The translations under genes were made by a program, and so were the position numbers. From contig WGMM01000031.1 in assembly GCA_016125085.1 (NCBI GenBank), forward strand, positions 1 to 64,000: a DNA stretch of 64,000 nucleotides, read 5' to 3'. Under the pieces are notes generated by a model. It was not told the origin of the DNA. It saw nothing but the letters and a program-made list of their open reading frames with translations, and did not search any database. Of this stretch, positions 17,914 to 27,128 are shown piece after piece (the stretch's first letter is position 1; each line of letters opens with the position of its first letter). The stretch is from a bacterium (GTDB lineage: Bacteria; Planctomycetota; Planctomycetia; Isosphaerales; Isosphaeraceae).

Positions 17914-17927
17914 GGCTTGAGGTCGTG

Positions 17928-20900
17928 TCAACGTCGTTCGACCTGCGGCAGGGCGTTGCGGCGGAAGGCCTGTTCCAGGCGGGTGTCCATGACGCCCCGG
18001 ATCCCCTCGACGATGCCGGCGACCTGGCCGTAAGCATCGCGGACGACGGCGTCGGCCTCGACTTCGAAATCGTTCTTCCTGCGGAGCGTCAGCCGAACCG
18101 TCCCTCCAGCCAGGGCTTCTTCAGCGACGGGTCGCCAGACCAGCCGGCGATAGCCCATCGGCAGGCTGAAGCGGTCGCCGGTCAGCCGGGGCCAGGAGCA
18201 AATCCCCTGCATGACGACATCCAGCACCAGCGGATCGACGACCCAGCGGGCCCGCGACGGGGAACTGTCCCATTCCGCGGGACGGCTCCCACCTTTGAGC
18301 ACCCCGTGGAATTGGGCGGCATCGAATCGGACTTCACCCGCAAGGCCCTGAAACGCCGGGCCATGGAAAAGCAGCTGGGCATAAGGCTGGGCCGCATGGG
18401 CAGGTGTGGCGCGGCTTTCGAAGGCCGGGTTCGGGTCAAGCACAGCCGGCGTGGGTGCAAGTACGATCTCGGCGGTAGCCTGATCGAGGGTTCTGCCGGT
18501 GCGGGGATAAAGGCCCTGAATGGCGAGCTTCGCCGTGACGAGCCCGGAGGCCGCATAGTCGACCGACTTGATGCAAGCCTGGAGCGAAGCCGGGCCGGAA
18601 TCGTCGAGCACGACCCCCTTGAGCACCGACATATTGCGAACTTCGGCCAGTTCCAGACCCGGGATCACCTGCATGGCCGCTTCGATCATCCATTCGGTGA
18701 GCATCGCCGTCGGCACGACGGCCGAACCGTCGATGACGTGATGCCGGAGCGCGGGCCATTCGGCCAGGTCGCACGGCCGCTGCCAGACGACACGGGCGGG
18801 GTCGCCAGCGGTGGCGGATAGAGGTGTGCCCTGGTGCGACGCGGGCCGGGGCAGGACGCCGCCGGGAACGGCCCGGTTGGGCGTATAAAGCCGCCCGTCG
18901 CCTTCGAGGACCGAAACTTCCACGCAAGGTTCGGCCTGAGGTGCCGCTCCGATGAGTTCCAGAAGCGTCCACGAACCCGATTCGAGCGGAATCAGGCCGA
19001 CGCCTTCTGAGGAAAAGACCTTCTTCAGAGCGGGCGTGACCATGCCTCCATCCCAGGGGCCCCAGCCGAGCGAGAGCCAGCGGCAGCCGGGATATCGGCG
19101 GGACTGGTCGATGGTCAATTTGTTGAGCATTTCGTTGGCGGCGGCATAAGCGGCCTGTCCGACCCGGCCGACGCGGGCCGTGATGGACGAAAAGACGGCG
19201 AAAAATCGCAGGTCGTTCGCGTCGATCGCACCCAGAAGGTTGAGCATTCCGCGTACTTTGGTCCGCAGCACAGGCGCGGCGGCTTCGGGGGCAAGGTCTT
19301 CGACACGCTTGTCGGCCAGAACGCCGGCGCCGTGGATTACGCCACGCACCGGGCCAAAGGACTGAGTCGTCGCCGCAATGGCCGAAGCCACGGCGCCGGC
19401 GTCCTGAAGATCGACGGGGCGATAGACGACTTGAGACGCGAGGCCTCTGAGACGATCCAGATTGTCGCGCACTTCACGGTCGGCCAGAATGCGCTTGGCC
19501 TCCTGCACGAAGTGGGCCGGCTTCTTGCCTGGGCCGCCCGTTTTGACGAGCGTCGAGATCAGCTCGGCTTCGGTTTTGGCAGATCGAAGATGCTCCGGCT
19601 CGGCCGCCGGCTCGGGGCTGCGGCCCAAGAGCAAAAGGGTGGGCTGCGAAACTTCGGCCAGGGCAGCTGCGACCTGGGCCGTGACGCCCCGGGCACCGCC
19701 GGTGACGATGACCAGATCGCCCGGGCGTATCGCGTCCTGCATACGGCGAATGTCGGCGGCGGTTTCGCGGACGATCGGCTCGAGGATCGGCGTCACGGGA
19801 GATTCGATGTCCCTGTCGGAAAAACCCCGTTCCACGGGCCCGTCCATGAACAGTTCGGCCGCGACCTGCTCCGCGGCTGCGGCGGGCTGCCATTCGGCCC
19901 AGCGAGGGTCGATGTCGAACACCCGGGCGGCGACGTCGGGCCATTCCCAGGCGAGCGTTTTTACGAGCCCGGAGAGTGCCGCGGTGGGCCAGCCAGCCAG
20001 TTCTTCAGCGTCGGTATCGGTTTCGAGCCCGAAGCAGCCGTTCAGGCGTGTGAGCCCCGCAACGAACGCGAAACGCCCGCGGCCCGTTTCCTGCAGTGGC
20101 CTGGAAAGGCGGGCGACCAGACGCAAAACGCGGCCGAAGGCCGCGTCGTCGTAAGCGTCAGACATGTTCAGAACGAGCCCGGTGAGCCGTTCGGGGGGAT
20201 CGATGCGGTCGATGGCCGCGTCATCGTTCGGAATCGTCCGCAGATGCGCTCCGGACATTTTCAGGACGCTCGTCAGCGAGGCCACGAATTCGGAGCCGTC
20301 ATCGACGACCCATATTTCGTCGCCGGGGCCGGGCTGGTACCGATTGCGGGGCGCGTTGTCGAGCGAGCCGATCGTAAGGCGCGAAGTCCGCACGTTGGAA
20401 GTCTGCACCTGACGGGCTTCGCCACGCACCGGTGCCCGCTCGGAAGATCCGCCGCCTCCGCCGCCAGCGCCCGGGCCGTCGTCATCCGGGCCATCGGGAG
20501 AGATTTCGACCAGGGCGCGAACGATATCGCCCAGGGTCATCAGCGAACCGAACTGATCGGTACGGATATGCGGAAGATTGGGGATCCGCTCCTGAATGGC
20601 CGAGAGGATTTCGACACGCTTGATCGAGTCGATCCCAAGGTCGGTGTCGAGCTGCTGATCCATTTCCAGCATTTCGACGGGGTAGCCGGTCTTTTCCGCC
20701 ACGACTTCGCACAGAAGGGCTGAAAGCGAGCGGAACCGGCTGCCGGCGTCGGACGATCGCACAGCGGGCTGAGGTTCAGCAGCGACAAGAGCCGGAGCGG
20801 AAACAGCATGTGCCGTTGCAGCACCAGCGCCAGGCTGCAGCGAATCGAGCAGGCCGACGACATCGCCCAGCGTCCGCAGAGCACCGAACTGGTCGGTGCG

Positions 20901-23900
20901 GACATGGGGAAGGTCGGACCGGCGTTCCTGAATGGCTGAGAGGATCTCGACCCGTTTGATGGAATCGATCCCCAGGTCAGCGTCGAGCTGCTGGTCGAGT
21001 TCGAGCATTTCGATCGGATAGCCCGTCTTTTCAGCCACCACCTGCAGCAGCAGATTCGCTGAGGAACTTGCCGGAGACGGGGCGGGAGCTGCCTGCACAG
21101 GCGGGGCGGACACGGCCGGCGCGACCGGAGTCGCGACCTTCGGCGGTTCGGCATGCCGCACGGGCACAGGGGCGGGCGTCGCCGGGAAGACAGGCTGCGG
21201 GACGTCGCTCACGGGCGGGGCGACGACGTTCGGCGTAGCCCGGTAAACGGTCGAAGGAGTCGGTACTGGCCGGGTCACGACTTCGGCGAAGACCGGTTCG
21301 GCCACGGGAGCCGCGACCGCTGCTGGAGCGACCGGCTCGGGCGTGCGGAACAGCGCCTGGGGCTGAACGGCCACGGGTGCGGGCTGCACCGGCGCGACGG
21401 CGATGTCTTCGGCACCGGTCTGACCTGTCAGGATCATGCGGACCGTTTCCTGGGCATGACGCTGGGTCGCAAGGAACTGGGCATGCACCGCGGCCGTCTG
21501 CTCCATGAGGTTACGCAGAGCGGTCAGGGCTTCTTGTCGCGAATCGTTCGGACGTCGGGATTGGTCAGCGTGCACCGGATGTTCCTTCGGAGTCATTCGG
21601 GATCGGTCTTGCGGTCGGTTGCGGGTCAATGGTGATGTGGCCGGAGAATCGACGGGGGCCTGGGCCGCTCTGGCCGGAACCCCTGCAGGCATCTTGCCCG
21701 AAGTGACATCCTTGCGTTCGAAGTTCTCGATTTTGGTGGATCGCGACCCGTTTGCCAAGGGCGCGGAAGTCGAAGCTGGCTTGACTTTGACGATCGTTCC
21801 GGATGTCCCGTTCGTACCGGTTGGGTTCAGCCGGGCTACAGGTTCGGCCGCCGGTTGCGCTTCGGCTCTGGCCGGAATCGCTGCAACGGCCTGAACGGCC
21901 TTTTTCGCCGGAACCGGTTCGGCTGGCGGAATCGTCGGCTTCAGGTTCGCGCCGGCAAGAGGAACGGTCAATTTCCGGGGTTTGTCGACCAGGTACGACG
22001 CCGTCGCCACCGGAGCCCAGTTCGACAAATCGACCGGGAAGCCGGCGGCCCAGATCCGGCCCAGCGTGCGGGCCAGGTCGATGATTGACCGGGCGGGCGT
22101 ATCGGCAGGCGATTCGGCAAATGCGAAGACCTCGGCCGAGGCTGGCTGGGCGAGGCACGAGCGAACCAGGCCCGTCAGTCGGGCATCGGGGCCGATTTCG
22201 AGGAAATGGCGGCAGCCGTCGGCCTCCATACCACGAATCATGCCGACGAAGTCGACGGGCAAGGCGAGCTGCCGCGACAGAAGCCGCGAAGCTTCGGCGC
22301 CCTCCGCCGGATAGGGCTGGGCTGTCGTGTTCGACCAGACCTGCCGGGAGACAGCATTCCAGCGAGTCGTGGCCAGCTTACGCGCCAGTTCGTCGGACGC
22401 CGGTTCGACCCAGGGCGAATGGAAGGCCGAAGCCACTTCGAGACGTTTGTAGCGAAGGCCTCGTTCGGCCAGAACCCGTTCGAGGGCATCGAGCCCGGCG
22501 ACCGCGCCAGCGACGACCGTCTGCGAAGGCGAATTCCGGTTGGCCACGAACACCCGCCCACGCAGGTCGGGCAATTCCAGGGCATCGATCCAGGCATTCT
22601 CCGGAGCGAGAATCGCCGTCATGCCGCCGGGGCCGTAGCGGCGGTCGGCTTCCGTGGCGGCACGGGCCATCGCCCTGCCCCGAAGCTCGACCACCTCGTG
22701 AATCGTGGCCGGCGAAAGTCTGCCGACCGATGCGAGTGCAACCAGCTCACCCAGGCTGTGGCCCGCGACCGCATGGGGCGCCACGCCGAATTTCGCGAGC
22801 TGACGGGCCAGGCCAAGTTCCAGCGCAGCCAGTGCGGGCTGGGCGATCTCGGTGCGGGTCAATTCCGCCGCGGCCTGTCGCCGGGCTTCTTCCGTCCACT
22901 GATTGACCGGATAGATCTTCGAAACCAGTTCGCCCGGCTTGCGGCCGGCAGCGGCGTCCGACTCCTGAAGCGTGCGGGCCACTTCAGGGAACCGGCATGC
23001 GGCATCACGCAACATTCCGGGCGACTGCGCCCCCTGCCCCGCGAAGAGGATCGCCAGTTGGCCCTGCGGCGTTCCACTGCCCGGAAAGATCCCTTCGGAA
23101 GCGAAAGGGGCCAACGGCTTGCCGGATCGCAGGGCTTCGACCGCCTCGATCATGCGATTCTTGAGAGCGGTGCGGTCCTGATCCGCCTTGATCACCACAG
23201 CCAGGCGTGCCGCCGACTGCGTTGCGGCTGCGGCACGGCTTCGGGCCGCGAGCCGGCGGAAGTCGTCCCACGAAACATCGGCCGGAATCGCTTCGACCTG
23301 CTTGCGCAGATCGTCGACGCTACCGGCGGAAATCGTCAGCAGATCGACATTCGGCGACCAGGCGATGTCATCGGCCGTGTTCGGAAATTCTTCGAGAACG
23401 GCGTGGAAGTTCGAACCGCCGAAACCGAAGGCGCTCACGCCCGCACGACGCGGATGCTCAGGCCGGGCCGGCCAGGGGCGGGGCGCGACGCTCACATAGA
23501 ACGGGCCGCCCGGTTGGGCAAGTTCTTCCGCCGGGCTATCGACCTTGATCGTCGGCGGAATGACCTTGTGCCGCAGGGCCAGGGCCGCCTTGATCAGCCC
23601 CGCGATACCGGCCGCAGCCTTGGTGTGGCCGATCTGCGATTTCACAGATCCGATGGCACAGGCGGGTACGTCCCTGCCGGCCCGGGCTGCGCCGAAGACT
23701 TCGGCCAGGGCCTTCACCTCGATGCCGTCGCCGACTTTGGTGCCGGTGCCGTGGGCCTCGATCAGCTCGACCGTCGCAGGATCGACACCGGCCACTTCGT
23801 AAGCCGCCTTCAGGCAGCGCACCTGACCTTCGGCCTTCGGCGCGTAAACGGCCTGACCGATACCGTCGCTCGAGGAACCGACGCCACGGATCACGGCGTA

Positions 23901-24830
23901 GATTCGGTCGCCGTCGCGCTGGGCGTCATCCAGCCGCTTCAGCACGATCGCGCCCAGGCCCTCGCCCAGCGAAGTGCCGTCGGCGGAGACGTCGAACGGC
24001 CGGGCATGACCCGACTTCGAAAGCGCCGGCGTTTTGCTGAAGCACATGAACATGAAGATGTCATTGAACGTGTCGAAACCACCGGAGATGACCATGTCCG
24101 ATCGGCCGGCGGCCAGTTCCATCACCGCCAGATGGACAGCACCCAGGGAGCTTGCGCAGGCTGCGTCGACCACGCAGTTCGTACCGCCCAGGTCGAGCCG
24201 ATTGGCGATGCGCCCCGCGGTGACATTGCCAAGCAGGCCCGGGAACGAGTTTTCCTGCCATGAGACGTAATGGGCCCCGATGCGGTCGACGACCTTGTCG
24301 GCCGTTTCCGGATCGACGCCACATTCGGCCAGCGACTTGCGCCAGATCGGGTGGCCGAGCCTGGCACCCAGGGGGATGACCATTTCGAGCGTGCCGGTGA
24401 CGCCCAGAATCACGGACGCACGATTCCGGTCGAACGTCTTGCCAGCCGCGCCATAGCCGGAATCGACGAGCGCGTCGCGGGCGACGACCATGCCCAGCAG
24501 CTGGGTGGTGTCGATGGCTTCGAGATTCTTGGGCGCGATGCCGAAGTCGAGGGGGGCGAAGTCGACCGGATCGATGAACGCGCCACGGCGGCTGTAAGTC
24601 TTGTCGGGGGACTTCGGATCTTCGTCGAAGTAATCCGAAGCCATCCAGTGGGTCAGCGGAACTTCGCGGACGCAGTCCTTGCCTTCGAGGATATTCGACC
24701 AGAAGTTCTCTGGCGAATTGGCCTGCGGAAGGATGCACGCCATGCCGACGATCGCGACGGGAACGTCGGGACGGGCCGAGGAATTGCGTAGTTCGTCGCC
24801 GGGGCCGGTTTCGAAGCGTTGCCGTATCAA
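17928..24830 (-). CDS. pfaA: PUFA-type synthase subunit PfaA (KS-MAT-ACP-ACP-KR-DH)
   Basis: This multidomain protein has 2300 residues. KS ~20-470 carries DAACASS near 222, AHGTGT and SQIGHT. The malonyl transferase ~600-900 has GHSLGE near 691 and a downstream FHSP histidine. A Pro/Ala-rich linker precedes two acyl carrier domains with DLGIDSIK; their phosphopantetheine serines are S1290 and S1402. The ketoreductase ~1600-1940 has VTGGARG near 1708 and YAAAN. The C-terminal PKS-type dehydratase has HVIDGSAVVP near 2031. The order matches PfaA; PUFA synthases usually carry more tandem ACPs (about five to nine in the well-known cases), so two is low. TTG at 24830 is the only start codon between the upstream stop and the KS domain. 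It starts 72 bp after pfaD and is followed at once by pfaBC. The phosphopantetheinyl transferase (PfaE) needed to activate the ACPs is not in this window. Confidence 0.94.
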   Translation of the reverse strand: MIRQRFETGPGDELRNSSARPDVPVAIVGMACILPQANSPENFWSNILEGKDCVREVPLTHWMASDYFDEDPKSPDKTYSRRGAFIDPVDFAPLDFGIAPKNLEAIDTTQLLGMVVARDALVDSGYGAAGKTFDRNRASVILGVTGTLEMVIPLGARLGHPIWRKSLAECGVDPETADKVVDRIGAHYVSWQENSFPGLLGNVTAGRIANRLDLGGTNCVVDAACASSLGAVHLAVMELAAGRSDMVISGGFDTFNDIFMFMCFSKTPALSKSGHARPFDVSADGTSLGEGLGAIVLKRLDDAQRDGDRIYAVIRGVGSSSDGIGQAVYAPKAEGQVRCLKAAYEVAGVDPATVELIEAHGTGTKVGDGIEVKALAEVFGAARAGRDVPACAIGSVKSQIGHTKAAAGIAGLIKAALALRHKVIPPTIKVDSPAEELAQPGGPFYVSVAPRPWPARPEHPRRAGVSAFGFGGSNFHAVLEEFPNTADDIAWSPNVDLLTISAGSVDDLRKQVEAIPADVSWDDFRRLAARSRAAAATQSAARLAVVIKADQDRTALKNRMIEAVEALRSGKPLAPFASEGIFPGSGTPQGQLAILFAGQGAQSPGMLRDAACRFPEVARTLQESDAAAGRKPGELVSKIYPVNQWTEEARRQAAAELTRTEIAQPALAALELGLARQLAKFGVAPHAVAGHSLGELVALASVGRLSPATIHEVVELRGRAMARAATEADRRYGPGGMTAILAPENAWIDALELPDLRGRVFVANRNSPSQTVVAGAVAGLDALERVLAERGLRYKRLEVASAFHSPWVEPASDELARKLATTRWNAVSRQVWSNTTAQPYPAEGAEASRLLSRQLALPVDFVGMIRGMEADGCRHFLEIGPDARLTGLVRSCLAQPASAEVFAFAESPADTPARSIIDLARTLGRIWAAGFPVDLSNWAPVATASYLVDKPRKLTVPLAGANLKPTIPPAEPVPAKKAVQAVAAIPARAEAQPAAEPVARLNPTGTNGTSGTIVKVKPASTSAPLANGSRSTKIENFERKDVTSGKMPAGVPARAAQAPVDSPATSPLTRNRPQDRSRMTPKEHPVHADQSRRPNDSRQEALTALRNLMEQTAAVHAQFLATQRHAQETVRMILTGQTGAEDIAVAPVQPAPVAVQPQALFRTPEPVAPAAVAAPVAEPVFAEVVTRPVPTPSTVYRATPNVVAPPVSDVPQPVFPATPAPVPVRHAEPPKVATPVAPAVSAPPVQAAPAPSPASSSANLLLQVVAEKTGYPIEMLELDQQLDADLGIDSIKRVEILSAIQERRSDLPHVRTDQFGALRTLGDVVGLLDSLQPGAGAATAHAVSAPALVAAEPQPAVRSSDAGSRFRSLSALLCEVVAEKTGYPVEMLEMDQQLDTDLGIDSIKRVEILSAIQERIPNLPHIRTDQFGSLMTLGDIVRALVEISPDGPDDDGPGAGGGGGGSSERAPVRGEARQVQTSNVRTSRLTIGSLDNAPRNRYQPGPGDEIWVVDDGSEFVASLTSVLKMSGAHLRTIPNDDAAIDRIDPPERLTGLVLNMSDAYDDAAFGRVLRLVARLSRPLQETGRGRFAFVAGLTRLNGCFGLETDTDAEELAGWPTAALSGLVKTLAWEWPDVAARVFDIDPRWAEWQPAAAAEQVAAELFMDGPVERGFSDRDIESPVTPILEPIVRETAADIRRMQDAIRPGDLVIVTGGARGVTAQVAAALAEVSQPTLLLLGRSPEPAAEPEHLRSAKTEAELISTLVKTGGPGKKPAHFVQEAKRILADREVRDNLDRLRGLASQVVYRPVDLQDAGAVASAIAATTQSFGPVRGVIHGAGVLADKRVEDLAPEAAAPVLRTKVRGMLNLLGAIDANDLRFFAVFSSITARVGRVGQAAYAAANEMLNKLTIDQSRRYPGCRWLSLGWGPWDGGMVTPALKKVFSSEGVGLIPLESGSWTLLELIGAAPQAEPCVEVSVLEGDGRLYTPNRAVPGGVLPRPASHQGTPLSATAGDPARVVWQRPCDLAEWPALRHHVIDGSAVVPTAMLTEWMIEAAMQVIPGLELAEVRNMSVLKGVVLDDSGPASLQACIKSVDYAASGLVTAKLAIQGLYPRTGRTLDQATAEIVLAPTPAVLDPNPAFESRATPAHAAQPYAQLLFHGPAFQGLAGEVRFDAAQFHGVLKGGSRPAEWDSSPSRARWVVDPLVLDVVMQGICSWPRLTGDRFSLPMGYRRLVWRPVAEEALAGGTVRLTLRRKNDFEVEADAVVRDAYGQVAGIVEGIRGVMDTRLEQAFRRNALPQVERR

Positions 24831-24902
24831 GAGTCAAGTCTCACTGGGGCTGCGGGTCGACCAGAAAGTCTGTGCCGGATCGAAGTCGTCGGGATGTCTC
24901 TG

Positions 24903-26477
24903 TCAGCGGGTCTGTACTGGAACCGCATCGGGCTCAGGCACGGCGGGCGAAAGCATGGCCTGAAGTTCGAACCCGTTCATGGGGCGGGGGTCGGGCACGC
25001 CGGGCGGCAGTTCCACCCCCTGAAGCTGAGCGAAACGGGCTCGCAGAAGCACCGCGGCGCCATACAGCAGGTTGAGATTCACGACCGGCGCGATGCGCTG
25101 GAGCGGGTCGTCGAGGCAGCTGCCGCGGGCCCAGTCGTTAAAGGCCGCCATGGCCGGACCGCACCAGACCTGATAATCCATGACCCGGTCGTGCACGCCG
25201 CGATTGGCCCAGCGGGAAGATTGCCCCAGATACCAGCGGAACACCAGGGCCATCTTGTACTTGGAATCTTTCGCGGCACGTTCGAGCTGTTCCGGGTCGC
25301 GGGCGCGGAAGAATTCCTGCGTTTCCTGCCAGACCTGGTCGATGGGGCAGCGGAAGATCGTCGTCTCCAGCATCTTCCGGTCCTTTTCGGAGATGCTCTC
25401 CAGCGATTCATGATTGCGGTAAAGTTCGTAAAGCCGGGCGGCGCGCATCGGGAACAGAGTGCCCCGCTTGAGTACCTGGAGCTTCACGCCCATTTCGAAC
25501 ATGTCGGCGGCGGGTGCCATGGTCACTTCGGCCTGGGAGGCTTCGGCGAGCATGCGCCGGACGGTGTCCGACGAGCCGCTCTCGCGACAGGCCTGGTTCA
25601 CGGAGCCGGTCACGAGATAATCGGCCCCCATCATCAGGGCCCCGGCCACCGAGTGAGGCGTGGAAATTCCGCCGGCGGCGCCGATGCGCACCTTCGCGAC
25701 GGCCGGGAATTCGCGGGCCATCCGGTCCCTCAGGGCGATCATCGTCGGGAACAGGACGATCGCCGGCTGGTTGTCCGTATGCCCGCCGGAATCGGCTTCG
25801 GCCGTCAGATCATCGGCAAGCGGAACCTGGCGAGCCAGTTCGCCCTGTTCAGCCGTGATCAGACCACGACGCACGAGATCCTCAAGGATCGGCCCGGGAG
25901 CCGGTTCGAGGAACCGCCGGGCCACTTCGACACGAGAAACCTTGGCCATCAGCCGGTGGTCGGAGACGATCGCTCCAGTGGACGCCTCACGCCTCAACCC
26001 CGAAGCTCGGTAATACACCACGGCCGGAGAGAGGTTCAGATAGGCCGAGGCCTCGACCAGCTTGACGCGGCGATGCACCAGCGTTTCGGCGATCGACCAT
26101 TCAAGATTCGGTTCGGAGGGGTTGTGGATCAGGTTGACGCCCCAGCCCGGCGAATCGCCGAGGTCGTCACGAAGTTCGTCGATCCGGCGGCGGATTTCGT
26201 CGATCCCCTGCCCGGCCGCGCCGTAAATGCCGACGAAACCGGCACGGACCATTGAACGCACCAGGTCGACCGAGGCGATCCCGTTGGCCATCGCGCCCGA
26301 GGCCAGCGCGTACGTGGCACCATGAGCTTTGCGAAACGCCTTGCTGCCAAGATCTTCCGGCGCGATCGCCGGTATGGTCACGGGCGCGCGGCCGGGCAGG
26401 TCGATCGTCAGATCGCTCCGCAGATCCGCCAGCGCGGAATGCCAGGAAAGGACCATATCCGCCGTCGATGTTGACAC
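24903..26477 (-). CDS. pfaD: PfaD-like trans-acting enoyl reductase of the PUFA-type synthase
   Basis: This 524-residue flavoprotein has the 2-nitropropane-dioxygenase/FabK-type TIM-barrel fold seen in PfaD. Recognisable segments are GFVGIYGAAGQG (~80-91), the flavin-phosphate region IGAAGGISTPHSVAGALMMG (~269-288), the stretch TGSVNQACRESG, and the C-terminal VFRWYLGQSSRWAN typical of PfaD. It reduces enoyl intermediates on the ACPs of PfaA in trans. The GTG at 26477 is preceded by AGGA with a 7-nt spacer. It is the first gene of the pfaD-pfaA-pfaBC transcription unit, the same order as pfa1-pfa2-pfa3 of myxobacteria and different from pfaABCDE of marine gammaproteobacteria. Confidence 0.93.
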   Translation of the reverse strand: MSTSTADMVLSWHSALADLRSDLTIDLPGRAPVTIPAIAPEDLGSKAFRKAHGATYALASGAMANGIASVDLVRSMVRAGFVGIYGAAGQGIDEIRRRIDELRDDLGDSPGWGVNLIHNPSEPNLEWSIAETLVHRRVKLVEASAYLNLSPAVVYYRASGLRREASTGAIVSDHRLMAKVSRVEVARRFLEPAPGPILEDLVRRGLITAEQGELARQVPLADDLTAEADSGGHTDNQPAIVLFPTMIALRDRMAREFPAVAKVRIGAAGGISTPHSVAGALMMGADYLVTGSVNQACRESGSSDTVRRMLAEASQAEVTMAPAADMFEMGVKLQVLKRGTLFPMRAARLYELYRNHESLESISEKDRKMLETTIFRCPIDQVWQETQEFFRARDPEQLERAAKDSKYKMALVFRWYLGQSSRWANRGVHDRVMDYQVWCGPAMAAFNDWARGSCLDDPLQRIAPVVNLNLLYGAAVLLRARFAQLQGVELPPGVPDPRPMNGFELQAMLSPAVPEPDAVPVQTR

Positions 26478-26911
26478 TTACGATTCCTGAAGCACGATGC
26501 CGTTTCGGGTTGTTGGACTTTCGGACCTGGAGTTCGCTCCGATGGACCGAAAGTGAGATCGCTGTGGCCCCCGATTGAATGGCTCAAACCGAATAGGACA
26601 GCGAATCGAGAGTTTATGGCAAAATACTCCGAAATTCCAGAAAAACACCCCATCATGCCAGAACCGGGACGGCAAAATCGGGACTTTCAGCATAAAAACC
26701 AAAAGAGGCGAGATAAAGCGGCCTACGAATATGGACAAACCGCCCTTTATGCGCGGCCGATGATGGCTCGGCAGGAGAATCCGATTGCGCAATAAGACGC
26801 TTTTAAGGAATGTGAATCGATTGTGCAGAGAACGGAACGCGGGCGAATGCGCGCGGCCGATCCGAATCGTACCGAAAATGGACCGGTGCCCTGGTCTCTC
26901 GAACCGGACGG
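26478..26911. other. intergenic region upstream of the pfa operon, relatively A+T-rich
   Basis: This ~430-bp stretch lies between the pfaD start and the tRNA-His terminator. It must hold the pfa promoter and any operator. The portion ~26600-26740 is A+T-rich against a GC-rich background. I looked for sigma-70 and sigma-54 boxes reading toward pfaD and found only weak matches. No plausible gene or repeat is seen. Confidence 0.5.
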
Positions 26912-26942
26912 GAAAGAAAAACTCGCCCGAAAATCGGGCGAG
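26912..26942 (-). terminator. intrinsic terminator of tRNA-His
   Basis: A perfect 9-bp hairpin (CTCGCCCGA and TCGGGCGAG, 3-nt loop, 26922-26942) is followed on the minus strand by TTTTTC. It begins 15 nt after the tRNA 3' end. Confidence 0.85.
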
Positions 26943-26957
26943 CCATTTCGCAACAAG

Positions 26958-27031
26958 GGTGGATGACGGGATTCGAACCCGCGATACCCAGATCCACAAT
27001 CTGGTGCCTTAACCGCTAGGCCACACCCACC
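26958..27031 (-). tRNA. tRNA-His (anticodon GTG)
   Basis: The 74-nt minus-strand sequence folds as a cloverleaf. It has a 7-bp acceptor stem with the extra 5' G(-1) facing C73 that marks histidine tRNAs, a 4-bp D stem GCCT/AGGC, an anticodon stem CCAGA/TCTGG with loop TTGTGGA (anticodon GTG), and a T arm with TTCGAAT. CCA is not encoded. It has its own promoter candidate and terminator and is monocistronic. Confidence 0.97.
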
Positions 27032-27044
27032 ATGTCTGGAAATT

Positions 27045-27073
27045 ATGTTAGCCTCATGCGGACATCGGGTCAA
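27045..27073 (-). promoter_or_regulatory. sigma-70-like promoter of tRNA-His
   Basis: On the minus strand TTGACC (-35) and TAACAT (-10) are spaced by 17 bp. The predicted start near 27038 lies about 7 nt before the tRNA 5' end. Confidence 0.7.
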
Positions 27074-27128
27074 GGCTTTCGTCCGACGATCTCTTCCGCA
27101 CAGCTTTCATTTCAGGAATCCGAAGCGT

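Noticed and set aside
22206..24263. A 685-codon plus-strand open frame
   Set aside because: It is antisense to the KS and MAT domains of pfaA and has an Arg/Gly-rich shadow composition.
26600..26700. TGGCATGATGGGG on the minus strand as a sigma-54 promoter for pfa
   Set aside because: The GG at -24 is present but no GC lies at the required -12 distance.
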